DNA of 64,000 bases from an uncultured Clostridia bacterium (GTDB taxonomy: Bacteria > Bacillota > Clostridia > Oscillospirales > Ruminococcaceae), in assembly GCA_947631455.1 (NCBI GenBank), contig CANRLH010000005.1, positions 48,501 to 112,500 on the forward strand. The letters are read 5' to 3'. Both the position numbers and the translations under genes were made by a program. The notes below the pieces were generated by a model. That model was not told the DNA's origin and ran no database searches. It saw only the letters and a program-made list of their open reading frames with translations. This document shows, piece after piece, positions 43,643 to 51,632 of the stretch (positions are counted from its first letter, which is position 1; each line of letters starts with the position of its first letter).

Positions 43643-44074
43643 TCACTTAATAGCAAACGTGATTTCAGCCGAAACCGCCTTTTTGCCGTTTACAGTCGCC
43701 AGACCTTTTCCTACTCCCAAGGGTCCTCTCACCTTTATTATCTCGACCTCAAGAGTAAGGGTGTCTCCCGGGACCACCTGCTGCCGGAATTTGCAGTTGT
43801 TTATCCCTCCGAAAAGTCCGATCTTGCCCTTGTTTTCCGGAAGCGAAAGAAGCGCAACCGCACCTGCCTGTGCAAGCATCTCTACCATAAGAACACCCGG
43901 CGTAACGGGATATTCAGGAAAGTGACCCTTAAACCAAAAGTCATCCTCTTTTATGTACTTTGTCGCAACTACTCTTTTACCCACTTCAAGCTCGTTTATC
44001 TCATCGATCAGCAAAAATGGGTCTCTGTGAGGTATAATTTCCTTGATTTGTTCCTTATCCATTAAAACGGCCAT
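43643..44074 (-). CDS. fabZ: 3-hydroxyacyl-ACP dehydratase FabZ
   Basis: A 143-residue hot-dog-fold dehydratase. The catalytic His lies in 'IIPHRDPFLLIDEI' (residues 14-27) and the Glu helix in 'GVLMVEMLAQAGAVAL' (about 81-96); 'FWFKGHFPEYPVTPG' is typical. It makes trans-2-enoyl-ACP, which FabK then reduces. No FabA-type isomerase is seen here, so the route to unsaturated fatty acids is not visible. It sits between accB and accC. Confidence 0.97.
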   Translation of the reverse strand: MAVLMDKEQIKEIIPHRDPFLLIDEINELEVGKRVVATKYIKEDDFWFKGHFPEYPVTPGVLMVEMLAQAGAVALLSLPENKGKIGLFGGINNCKFRQQVVPGDTLTLEVEIIKVRGPLGVGKGLATVNGKKAVSAEITFAIK

Positions 44075-44098
44075 AAACTCACCTTCTTAAAAAGCGGA

Positions 44099-44557
44099 TC
44101 AGCCGATTATCATTACCGGCTGGTCAAATTCAAGCGCATCACCGTTTTTGACCTTGATCTCTTTTACAACTCCGTCGAAATCACTTGTGACCTCACTCAT
44201 AACCTTCATAGATTCAATGATAAAGATAACGTCGCCCTTTTTGACGGTTTTTCCTACTGTCACATAAGGCGCATCGTCAGGTGATGGAGCAGCGTAAAAA
44301 GTTCCTACGATAGGAGCTTTTACTACATTGCCCGATACCGGAGCAGGCGGCTCTTCAGAGGGAACCGCTTGCGCTGCTGCCACAGTCTCCGGCACAGTTA
44401 CCGGCGCACCGATCATTGGCGGCGGGCACGCTCTGCCTCTTATGGTTATACATTTATCACTGTCGCCTAAGGTGATCTCCTCAAGCCCTTTATCTCTTAC
44501 TATATCTGCAAGCTTTTCTATAGCTTCAAACTCATAGTCAAAAATCTTTTTGCTCAT
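44099..44557 (-). CDS. accB: Biotin carboxyl carrier protein of acetyl-CoA carboxylase
   Basis: About 152 residues: an N-terminal helical part ('YEFEAIEKLADIVRDKGLEE'), a Pro/Ala-rich linker (about 60-85) and a C-terminal biotinyl domain with the target Lys in 'IIESMKVMSEV'. The usual sequence is EAMKM; here ESMKV keeps the Met-Lys pair. The ATG at 44555-44557 is preceded by GGAGG; an earlier in-frame ATG lies inside the fabF end. Confidence 0.97.
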   Translation of the reverse strand: MSKKIFDYEFEAIEKLADIVRDKGLEEITLGDSDKCITIRGRACPPPMIGAPVTVPETVAAAQAVPSEEPPAPVSGNVVKAPIVGTFYAAPSPDDAPYVTVGKTVKKGDVIFIIESMKVMSEVTSDFDGVVKEIKVKNGDALEFDQPVMIIG

Positions 44558-44576
44558 ATAATTGTCCTCCAATTTG

Positions 44577-45815
44577 TCAGGCTTCATATTTTTTTATACA
44601 AAGCGTTGCGTTGTGTCCTCCAAATCCCAGAGAGTTTGAAAGCGCACCCTTTATTTCAACTTCTCTGTTTCCCTCGGTGCAATAATCAAGATCACATTCC
44701 GGATCCGGTGTTTTATATCCAAGTGTTTTGTGAATAAAACCGTTTTTAACCGAAAGTGCGGTCACTATGGCCTCTACGGCACCTGCTGCTCCAAGAAGAT
44801 GTCCTATCATGCTTTTTGTCGAATTTATTACCGTCTTTCTTGCAGCCGTCTCTCCAAGTGCCAGCTTTATCGCAGTAGTCTCATACTTATCGTTAAGTCC
44901 TGTAGATGTTCCGTGCGCGTTAATATATCCTATGTCGTCAGCCTTAAGTCCGGCCTCCTCAAAGCTGTTTCTCATGGCTCTTGCAGCGGCCTCACCCGTC
45001 GGAGAAGGACTTGTCATATGATATGCATCTCCGGTTGCGCCGTATCCGCCTATCTCGGCATATATCTCGGCGCCCCTTGCCAGCGCGTGCTCAAGCTCCT
45101 CAAGCACCAAAATTCCGCAGCCCTCACCCAAAACGAAGCCCTGTCTGTTGAGGTCAAAAGGCGTAGACGCTTCCTCGGGACATTCAGCTTTTGAAAGAGC
45201 TTTCATATTGTTAAATCCGCTTATTGCGAACTTAGTAACGCAAGCCTCGGTGCCTCCTGCAAGACAAACGTCAAGATAGCCGTCCTTGACCTTGCGAAAT
45301 GCCTCGCCGATCGCATGAGTTGCAGATGCGCAGGCGGTGGTAGTGCAGTAGTTATCGCCCTTAAATCCGGTTTTCATAGCAATAGTTCCGGCGGCCATAT
45401 TCGTAATCATCATAGGAATGTAAAAAACAGATATCCTGTCAGAGCCCTTTTCAAGAAAGCTTGTGTGCTGCTTTTCGGTCTCGTGAAGCCCACCTATGCC
45501 GGCGCCTACGATAACTCCTGCTCTGTACGGGTCAATATCAGAAAAATCAGTTCCCGAGTCTTTTAGGGCCTCGTCGGCAGAGCAAACGGCAAACTGCGTA
45601 AATCGATCCATTCTTTTAGCTTCCTTTTTCTCTATTACGCCGCTCGGATCAAAGTCCTTTACGCTTCCCACTACCTTTACCGGGATATCGCTTGCGTCAA
45701 ACTCATCTATAAGTTTTATGCCCAGCTTGTTGGCCTTGATATTTTCCCAAAACTCGGCCACATTTTTCCCAAGAGGATTTACCGTTCCCATGCCGGTGAT
45801 AACTACTCTTCTCAT
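44577..45815 (-). CDS. fabF: 3-oxoacyl-ACP synthase II (FabF)
   Basis: A 412-residue elongating ketoacyl synthase. It has the Cys-His-His triad: Cys in 'TTACASATHAIGEAF' (about residue 162), His in 'INAHGTSTGLND' (about 299) and His in 'KSMIGHLLGAAGAVE' (about 336). It extends acyl-ACP by two carbons with malonyl-ACP. It starts with MRRVVITGMGTVNPLG. Confidence 0.98.
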   Translation of the reverse strand: MRRVVITGMGTVNPLGKNVAEFWENIKANKLGIKLIDEFDASDIPVKVVGSVKDFDPSGVIEKKEAKRMDRFTQFAVCSADEALKDSGTDFSDIDPYRAGVIVGAGIGGLHETEKQHTSFLEKGSDRISVFYIPMMITNMAAGTIAMKTGFKGDNYCTTTACASATHAIGEAFRKVKDGYLDVCLAGGTEACVTKFAISGFNNMKALSKAECPEEASTPFDLNRQGFVLGEGCGILVLEELEHALARGAEIYAEIGGYGATGDAYHMTSPSPTGEAAARAMRNSFEEAGLKADDIGYINAHGTSTGLNDKYETTAIKLALGETAARKTVINSTKSMIGHLLGAAGAVEAIVTALSVKNGFIHKTLGYKTPDPECDLDYCTEGNREVEIKGALSNSLGFGGHNATLCIKKYEA

Positions 45816-45841
45816 ATCATAAAGTTCCTTTCGGTTAAGTT

Positions 45842-46582
45842 TTACATTGAAAGTCCGCCGGAAATTTCAATTGTCTGTCCGGTCACATAGCTTGCGTCAT
45901 CAGACACCAAAAATGAAACGACTCCTGCGATTTCGTCTACCGTTCCGTATCTTCTCATAGCAATTACCGACAGCATTGCGTTTCTCTGCTCTTCTGTCAA
46001 AGCATCTGTCATCGGAGTTTTTATAAATCCCGGCGCAACGGCGTTTACTCTTATTCCGCGTGAACCCAGCTCCTTTGCGGAGGTCTTTGTCATACCGATG
46101 ATAGCCGCCTTTGACGCGGAGTAGTTTATCTGTCCGGGATTTCCGTAAAGTCCTGCAACAGAAGCAAGGTTTACGATAGCGCCGCTTCTCTGTCTCATCA
46201 TAACGGCTCCGACAAATTTCGTCATGTTAAACACACTTTTTTGGTTTACCGCAATTACTGCGTCGTACTGCTCCTCACTCATTCTGACCATCAGGCCGTC
46301 CTTGGTAATTCCCGCATTGTTCACCAAAACGTCTATTGAGCCGAAGCGTTCTTTTACCTTCTTTACCATTTCCTCGCAAGCGTCGTATTTTGAAACATCC
46401 GCCTCAAAAATCTCCGCCTCGACCCCGAACTCCTCACACTGTGCTTTTACAGCTTCCGCGTTTTTTCTATCACCTTCGCTTGGGTAACAGTTTATCGCTA
46501 CGTTATAGCCGTCCTTGGCAAGCCTCTTTACGATACACTCGCCTATTCCCTGCGAAGCACCGGTCACTATTGCTGTTGCCAT
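45842..46582 (-). CDS. fabG: 3-oxoacyl-ACP reductase (FabG)
   Basis: A 246-residue short-chain dehydrogenase. It has the NADP-binding 'TGASQGIGECIVKRLA', 'LVNNAGITKDGLM', and the catalytic Ser-Tyr-Lys in 'NLASVAGLYGNPGQINYSASK'. It reduces 3-ketoacyl-ACP in each elongation round. 'GRR'-type C-terminal sequences ('VSFLVSDDASYVTGQTIEISGGLSM') match FabG rather than a general SDR, and the operon confirms it. Confidence 0.97.
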   Translation of the reverse strand: MATAIVTGASQGIGECIVKRLAKDGYNVAINCYPSEGDRKNAEAVKAQCEEFGVEAEIFEADVSKYDACEEMVKKVKERFGSIDVLVNNAGITKDGLMVRMSEEQYDAVIAVNQKSVFNMTKFVGAVMMRQRSGAIVNLASVAGLYGNPGQINYSASKAAIIGMTKTSAKELGSRGIRVNAVAPGFIKTPMTDALTEEQRNAMLSVIAMRRYGTVDEIAGVVSFLVSDDASYVTGQTIEISGGLSM

Positions 46583-46645
46583 TGTTTTACCTCCGTTTAT
46601 TCGACAGAAACATTATTCTGTCATCATATTCTTTTATGATTTCAT

Positions 46646-47590
46646 CTATCTTGACAAAAGCTTTTCCGCTCCTGTAAACATATCCTCGATTATATCCTTT
46701 GCAGGCTCTACCTTTGTAATAAGTCCCGCGATCGCTCCACACAAGAACGAACCCTCCTCAAGATTTCCGTCCTGCACAGCTTTTCTGAGAGAACCTACGG
46801 TTATCTCTTCAAACTCCTCCGGAGTTATTGAGCCGTTCATCTCACCCGAAGCCAGTTTCTTTGCAAACTTGGTCTTTACATTTCTGCACGGATGTCCTGT
46901 CGATCGTCCCGTGACGATGGAATCCGTATCCTTTGCCTTAACGACAAGCTCCTTGTAATTCGGATGGATCTGACACTCCTCAGCAGAAAGAAAACGCGTT
47001 CCGACTTGAACCCCCTCAGCACCGAGCATAAACGCAGCCGCAACACCTCTTCCGTCCGCAATCCCACCTGCAGCGATAACGGGGATCTTAACTGCGTCAA
47101 CTACCTGAGGGACAAGACACATCGTGGTATTCTCTCCAATATGGCCACCCGACTCAGTTCCCTCAGCTATAACTGCGTCAGCTCCCGAACGCTCCATTCT
47201 CTTTGCAAGTGCAACGCTCGGAACAACGGGTATGACCTTTATCCCCGCAGTCTTCCAAAGCTCCATATATTTACCGGGATTTCCCGCACCTGTTGTCACC
47301 ATAGGCACGCCTTCTTCTACAACCAGCTTAGCCAACTCCTCGACATTCGGCGACATAAGCATAATATTCACGCCAAACGGCTTGTCCCCAACATTTGACT
47401 TTGTTTTTCTTATCTGTTCTCTGAGATAGTCTATAGGAGCAGATCCGCCTGCGATAATCCCCACACCGCCGGCATTCGATACGGATGACGCCAGAGTAGA
47501 TTCTGCTACCCAAGCCATTCCGCCCTGAAAAATCGGGTATTTGCAGCCCAAAAGCTTTGTGATCCTGGTTTCCTTAGTTGTCATAATCAT
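46646..47590 (-). CDS. fabK: Enoyl-ACP reductase II (FabK), FMN-dependent
   Basis: A 314-residue flavoprotein that reduces enoyl-ACP with NADH; it replaces FabI and is triclosan-insensitive in characterised members. The barrel shows 'CKYPIFQGGMAWVAESTLAS', 'GVNIMLMSPNVEELAKLV', 'VIAEGTESGGHIGE', 'IPVIAAGGIADGRGVAAAFMLGAEGVQVGTRFL' and 'AIAGLITKVEPAKDII'. The nitronate monooxygenase family is related, but the position between fabH and fabG identifies FabK. It is the only enoyl reductase in the operon. Confidence 0.95.
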   Translation of the reverse strand: MIMTTKETRITKLLGCKYPIFQGGMAWVAESTLASSVSNAGGVGIIAGGSAPIDYLREQIRKTKSNVGDKPFGVNIMLMSPNVEELAKLVVEEGVPMVTTGAGNPGKYMELWKTAGIKVIPVVPSVALAKRMERSGADAVIAEGTESGGHIGENTTMCLVPQVVDAVKIPVIAAGGIADGRGVAAAFMLGAEGVQVGTRFLSAEECQIHPNYKELVVKAKDTDSIVTGRSTGHPCRNVKTKFAKKLASGEMNGSITPEEFEEITVGSLRKAVQDGNLEEGSFLCGAIAGLITKVEPAKDIIEDMFTGAEKLLSR

Positions 47591-47598
47591 ATTCCCCT

Positions 47599-48594
47599 TT
47601 AATATTCAAATATTACACTGCCATAGGTAAGACCTGCTCCGAATCCGACAAGGCAAACCTTATCTCCGCGTTTTATTGCGTTACTACTTATAGCGTCGCA
47701 AAGTGCAATAGGGATGCTTGCGGAGGATGTATTACCATACTCCTCAAGATTCAGGAAAAACCTGTCAAGCGGCAGCGAAAGGTTTTTCGCCGCTGTTTCA
47801 ATTATTCTCTTGTTAGCCTGATGAGGTATGATACAGTTTAGATCATCAGGAGTTATACCTAACATCTCGCAGGTTTTCTCACACGCCATCGGAAGGGTTT
47901 TTGTGGCGAATTTGTAAACCTCTTTCCCGTCCTGATAAAGACAGTGGTTTTCACGCTTCGGCATATCGTCCTCAATCTCAATTTCTCCATTAGAAAACGG
48001 AGTATGCGATTCATAGCTTTTTACAAGAAGGTATTTTGCTCCCGTTCCGTCTGCGCCAAGATACGCCGCATAAGTTGAATTTTCGCATCGCTTTAGCACT
48101 ACCGCCGCTGCGCCGTCTCCGAATAAAACACAGGTTGAGCGATCAGTATAGTCGGTGATTTTTGACAGCTCCTCGGCTGAAACTACCAAAGCGTACTTCA
48201 GCCCGTCGTCAGTCTGAAGATACCTCTTTGCCATATCAAATCCATATACAAACCCGGAGCAAGCACAGTTTACGTCGATCGCCATAGAGCCTTTAGCGCC
48301 TAACTCCCTTTGAATGATACAGGAAACCGACGGAGTAGAATAGTCCCCCGTAATAGTGGTGGCAATGATAAGGCCTATCTCATCAGGCTTTATGCCTGCG
48401 TTTTCAACAGCCGCCTTAGCCGCCATTGCTCCCAGATACCATGTAGGCTCTCCGTTAACAATATGACGTTTTTTTATTCCCGTACGAGTGGTTATCCACT
48501 CGTCGTTAGTATCGACTATTCTGGCAAAATCCTCATTTGTTGCAACATTTTCAGGGGCGTATTTTCCCGCTCCGAGAATTTTAACTCCGGTCAT
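47599..48594 (-). CDS. fabH: 3-oxoacyl-ACP synthase III (FabH)
   Basis: A 331-residue initiating ketoacyl synthase that condenses acyl-CoA with malonyl-ACP. The catalytic Cys is in 'DVNCACSGFVYG' (about 113), the His in 'IPHQANKRII' (about 252) and the Asn in 'NTSSASIP' (about 284). It heads the ten-gene fab/acc operon, with AAAGGAG before the ATG and a sigma-A promoter overlapped by a palindrome. Confidence 0.97.
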   Translation of the reverse strand: MTGVKILGAGKYAPENVATNEDFARIVDTNDEWITTRTGIKKRHIVNGEPTWYLGAMAAKAAVENAGIKPDEIGLIIATTITGDYSTPSVSCIIQRELGAKGSMAIDVNCACSGFVYGFDMAKRYLQTDDGLKYALVVSAEELSKITDYTDRSTCVLFGDGAAAVVLKRCENSTYAAYLGADGTGAKYLLVKSYESHTPFSNGEIEIEDDMPKRENHCLYQDGKEVYKFATKTLPMACEKTCEMLGITPDDLNCIIPHQANKRIIETAAKNLSLPLDRFFLNLEEYGNTSSASIPIALCDAISSNAIKRGDKVCLVGFGAGLTYGSVIFEY

Positions 48595-48637
48595 TTTAAT
48601 TCTCCTTTAAGATCCTTCTTTTATTAAAAATATTCTA

Positions 48638-48666
48638 TTGTCAAATTTTAAAAGATGTGATATACT
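48638..48666 (+). promoter_or_regulatory. Candidate promoter of fabD
   Basis: TTGTCA (48638-48643), 17 bases, TATACT (48661-48666) on the plus strand, about 110 bases before fabD. Confidence 0.5.
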
Positions 48667-48680
48667 TAAATGCAGTTATG

Positions 48681-48714
48681 ATAGTATTATACTATAAAAA
48701 GGGGTAAATATCAA
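48681..48714 (-). promoter_or_regulatory. fab operon promoter overlapped by a 15-bp palindrome
   Basis: On the minus strand TTGATA (48709-48714), 17 bases, TATAAT (48686-48691). The -10 is buried in the perfect palindrome ATAGTAT-T-ATACTAT (48681-48695), a likely operator. It does not match the known FapR site, so the regulator is unknown. Confidence 0.65.
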
Positions 48715-48774
48715 GTATAATTTACCAAAAATATGGTTGCGCACAAAAAATAAAGAGCGTTAAGGAGTATTATT

Positions 48775-49701
48775 ATGTCAAAAAATGTTTTTCTGTTCTC
48801 AGGGCAGGGTTCTCAATATGTAGGTATGGCAAAGGAGTTTTATGAAAAGTACGACTGTGCTAAATCCGTTTTTGATAAGGCGCAGGAGGTTTTGGGCTAT
48901 GATCTGAAAAAAATCGTGTTTGATGGCCCCGATTCAGAGTTAAACAAAACGGTTTATTCTCAGCCTGCTATAATGGCAACATCTCTTTGCGCGTTTGAAG
49001 CTTTGAAGGCAAACGGTGTTTCATTTTCCGGTGTAGCCGGACACTCACTCGGGGAATACGCGGCTATTGTGGTTTCCGAAATGGTTACACTTAAAGATGG
49101 CTTTAGGCTCATAAAAGCAAGAGCAGAGGCTATGCAAAAAGCAGCCGAGGCAAACAAAGGAGCTATGTGTGCTGTTATCGGGCCGTCAAGCAAGGAGGTT
49201 GAAGATATATGCGCCAGCATTTCAGGGTACGTAGTGCCGGTAAACTACAACTCTCCCGTTCAGACGGTGATTGCCGGAGAGATCTCAGCCGTTGACGCAG
49301 CAGTGGAGATTTTCACCGAGAAAAAAGCAAGATGTATGCGCTTAAATGTCTCAAGTGCATTTCACTCAAAGCTTATGCAATCGGCAGCGGACGAGTTTAT
49401 AAATACAGCCAAAGCCGTATCGTTCAGTGCGCCTAAAGTGGCGTTTTACTCAAATCTTTTAGGTGAAAGGCTTACCGATTTTTCCGATATTCCCACACTT
49501 CTTACAAATCACATAGTTTCTCCCGTAAGATTTGTAAGTGAGCTTGAGTCAATGAAGCGTGACGGATTTGATACGTTCATTGAACTCGGTCCTAACAAGG
49601 TCCTCACAGGCCTTGTCCGCAAAACGCTTTCTGACGTATCTTATGCGAATGTGGAAAATGAAAAAACTCTTGAAAAAGCTTTGGAAGTTATCGCCCGGTA
49701 A
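48775..49701 (+). CDS. fabD: Malonyl-CoA:ACP transacylase (FabD)
   Basis: A 308-residue enzyme that moves malonyl from CoA to ACP. It has 'FLFSGQGSQYVGMAKEF' at the start, the catalytic Ser in 'VAGHSLGEYAAI' (about residue 89), the Arg in 'KARAEAMQKA' and the His in 'SSAFHSKLM' (about 198). It is normally inside the fab operon; here it is the one fab gene transcribed the other way, from the shared control region. AAGGAG lies before the ATG. Confidence 0.97.
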   Translation: MSKNVFLFSGQGSQYVGMAKEFYEKYDCAKSVFDKAQEVLGYDLKKIVFDGPDSELNKTVYSQPAIMATSLCAFEALKANGVSFSGVAGHSLGEYAAIVVSEMVTLKDGFRLIKARAEAMQKAAEANKGAMCAVIGPSSKEVEDICASISGYVVPVNYNSPVQTVIAGEISAVDAAVEIFTEKKARCMRLNVSSAFHSKLMQSAADEFINTAKAVSFSAPKVAFYSNLLGERLTDFSDIPTLLTNHIVSPVRFVSELESMKRDGFDTFIELGPNKVLTGLVRKTLSDVSYANVENEKTLEKALEVIAR

Positions 49702-49724
49702 GAACGATATGCCGATACAACTAT

Positions 49725-49760
49725 AAAAAGGACGAACAGTAAAACCGTTCGTCCTTTTTT
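49725..49760. terminator. Bidirectional terminator between fabD and the cardiolipin synthase gene
   Basis: AAAAAGGACGAAC / GTTCGTCCTTTTT, a 13-base stem with A and T runs on either side, between convergent genes. Confidence 0.92.
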
Positions 49761-49765
49761 GGTGT

Positions 49766-51331
49766 TCACAAAAGCGGTCCGAAAGCCCTGATAAGCGATC
49801 CAAGAAGACGTGAAAAAACGTTTTTATTCACATCATCAAGCGTTAGCTCGCGGCACTTTAAAAGTGTTTTTTCAAAGTCTTCCTTTACTTTTTTTACAGC
49901 GTGAGAGCGATACATAAAAACCGCGTCCTCAAAGTGAAGATATAGGCTTCTGAAATCGGTATTTACAGTTCCCACAACAGCCTTTAGGTCGTCTGAAACA
50001 AAATTCTTCGCGTGAATAAAGCCCGGCGTATAGCTATAAAACTTAACTCCTGCGGGAATAAGCTCGCGGTAATAGCACATTGACATCTGGTGCACATACC
50101 ACTTGTCGTAAATTCCCGGCACTATGATCTTTACGTCCACACCGCTTTTTGCCGCATAAGAAAGAGCCGTTACAAGCTCGTTGTCAATGACAAAATACGG
50201 AGCCGTAATGTATACGTAATCCTTTGCCTTGTTTATTATGTCGAGATAAACCGTTTTCCCAACAGCTTCAAGATCGTTCGGGCAATCCCCATACGGTATA
50301 ACATAACCCGCGTCCTCGGCGGCAAAATACTTTTTATCAGCACGGTATAAATTATAATCCTCGTGCTGTTTTACGTTAAGCTCCCACATCTGAAAGAACA
50401 TCATAACAAAGCTAAATACCGCATCGCCCTTCAGCATAACGCCCGAATCCTTCCAGTGTCCGAAGCGTTTCTTTTGATTTATATACTCATCTGCGAGGTT
50501 TATGCCGCCTGTAAATGCGACCTGTCCGTCAATGACAGTTATCTTTCTGTGATCACGATTGTTCTGCTCGGAGGTCAAAAAAGGCTTGAATCGGTTAAAC
50601 ACCTTGCACTTTATACCATTGTCGTTTAAAAAATCGTCATACCCTCCGGGAAGAATGGATGCGCTGCCCATACCGTCGTACATTAGCCTTACTTCCACTC
50701 CCTCTGAGACTTTCAAAAGCAAAAGATTAAAAATTTCCCTCCACATATCCCCATTGGAAATAATAAAGTATTCCATAAAAATATAGCGCTTTGCTTTTTT
50801 TATTTCATCAATCAGCGCCTCATAATATTCCTCGCCCACCTTAAAATATTTGACATCGGTGTTGTTAAAAGCGGGATATCCCGCACATTCGCCGATGTAC
50901 CTTGCAAGGTGTGCCGCAGAAACATCATACTTATCCATTTCCTTAACTATGTTATCGTTCTGTTTTAAGTATCGGCGTGTTGCACGGTTTACCTCGTCAA
51001 CACATCTTTTAAAGAAGTATCTGTTAAGCTGAAGATGAAGATACAGATAGGCAACCGACATAAACCCCGGCAGCACTACAAGAGGAACCAGCCACGCTAT
51101 TTTATACGACGGATGATCGGAAGAGTTAACTATCAAAACGGAGGTCACCGCTCCCATTACGGTCTGTATAACATATGCGGCCGCAAATCCCCTCGCGGTA
51201 TAAAAATACAAAAAAATAAAGGCGATAAGCTGAAGCGCAATAAGAAGAATGACCGTTATCTTTCTCGTAAAAATTGATTGGATATAGTGTTTCAGGTTTT
51301 TATCCCTTATTATCACCTTAATATTTTGCAT
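49766..51331 (-). CDS. cls: Cardiolipin synthase, phospholipase D family
   Basis: About 521 residues. The N-terminus has three hydrophobic helices ('ITVILLIALQLIAFIFLYFY' first), then two PLD catalytic HKD motifs, 'DHRKITVIDGQVAFTGG' (about residue 255) and 'IHAKNFVSDDLKAVVGTVN' (about 440). It condenses two phosphatidylglycerol molecules to cardiolipin at the membrane. The ATG at 51329-51331 lies 12 bases behind AAAGGAG; the in-frame TTG earlier is too close to that site. It is only about 55 bases after the second acyl carrier gene on the same strand and may be the fifth gene of that unit. Transfer of other head groups cannot be excluded. Confidence 0.92.
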   Translation of the reverse strand: MQNIKVIIRDKNLKHYIQSIFTRKITVILLIALQLIAFIFLYFYTARGFAAAYVIQTVMGAVTSVLIVNSSDHPSYKIAWLVPLVVLPGFMSVAYLYLHLQLNRYFFKRCVDEVNRATRRYLKQNDNIVKEMDKYDVSAAHLARYIGECAGYPAFNNTDVKYFKVGEEYYEALIDEIKKAKRYIFMEYFIISNGDMWREIFNLLLLKVSEGVEVRLMYDGMGSASILPGGYDDFLNDNGIKCKVFNRFKPFLTSEQNNRDHRKITVIDGQVAFTGGINLADEYINQKKRFGHWKDSGVMLKGDAVFSFVMMFFQMWELNVKQHEDYNLYRADKKYFAAEDAGYVIPYGDCPNDLEAVGKTVYLDIINKAKDYVYITAPYFVIDNELVTALSYAAKSGVDVKIIVPGIYDKWYVHQMSMCYYRELIPAGVKFYSYTPGFIHAKNFVSDDLKAVVGTVNTDFRSLYLHFEDAVFMYRSHAVKKVKEDFEKTLLKCRELTLDDVNKNVFSRLLGSLIRAFGPLL

Positions 51332-51386
51332 AAAACACAATATCTCCTTTTACACTTTAGCTTATCCCTTATATTACTGTTTTGTC

Positions 51387-51626
51387 TTACGCTCTTTGTG
51401 CGATTATCTCGATCATCTCTCCGACGTTTTTCATTCCCGAAACCTCGCCCATTGTAAAACGAATCTTAAACTCGCCTTCAACTGCCGATATGAGATTTAT
51501 ATGCTCAATACTGTCCCAATCTTCAATATCGTCCGCCGTAGTCTCAGCGTCAACAACGATGTTCTCATCGTCAAAAACGTCCCTGAAAACTTCGTTAAGT
51601 CTTTTTATGATTTCCTGTCTGTCCAT
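51387..51626 (-). CDS. Dedicated acyl carrier protein of the FkbH/MBOAT cassette
   Basis: A 79-residue carrier (81 from the earlier ATG). The phosphopantetheine Ser is in 'DIEDWDSIEHINLISAVEGEF'-type context: Asp-Trp-Asp-Ser-Ile, not the Asp-Ser-Leu of fatty-acid ACP. This W-D-S form is seen in carriers for FkbH-type, DltC-like and polyketide side pathways. Its start is fused to the end of the FkbH gene: the stop TAA directly precedes an ATG, and a second ATG two codons on is better spaced from AAGGAG and is chosen here. Co-translation with FkbH makes FkbH its likely loading enzyme. Confidence 0.9.
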   Translation of the reverse strand: MDRQEIIKRLNEVFRDVFDDENIVVDAETTADDIEDWDSIEHINLISAVEGEFKIRFTMGEVSGMKNVGEMIEIIAQRA

Positions 51627-51632
51627 AGTCAT

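Noticed and set aside
46646..47590. Nitronate monooxygenase as the identity of the fabK gene
   Set aside because: The fold is shared, but the gene lies between fabH and fabG in an operon with no other enoyl reductase.
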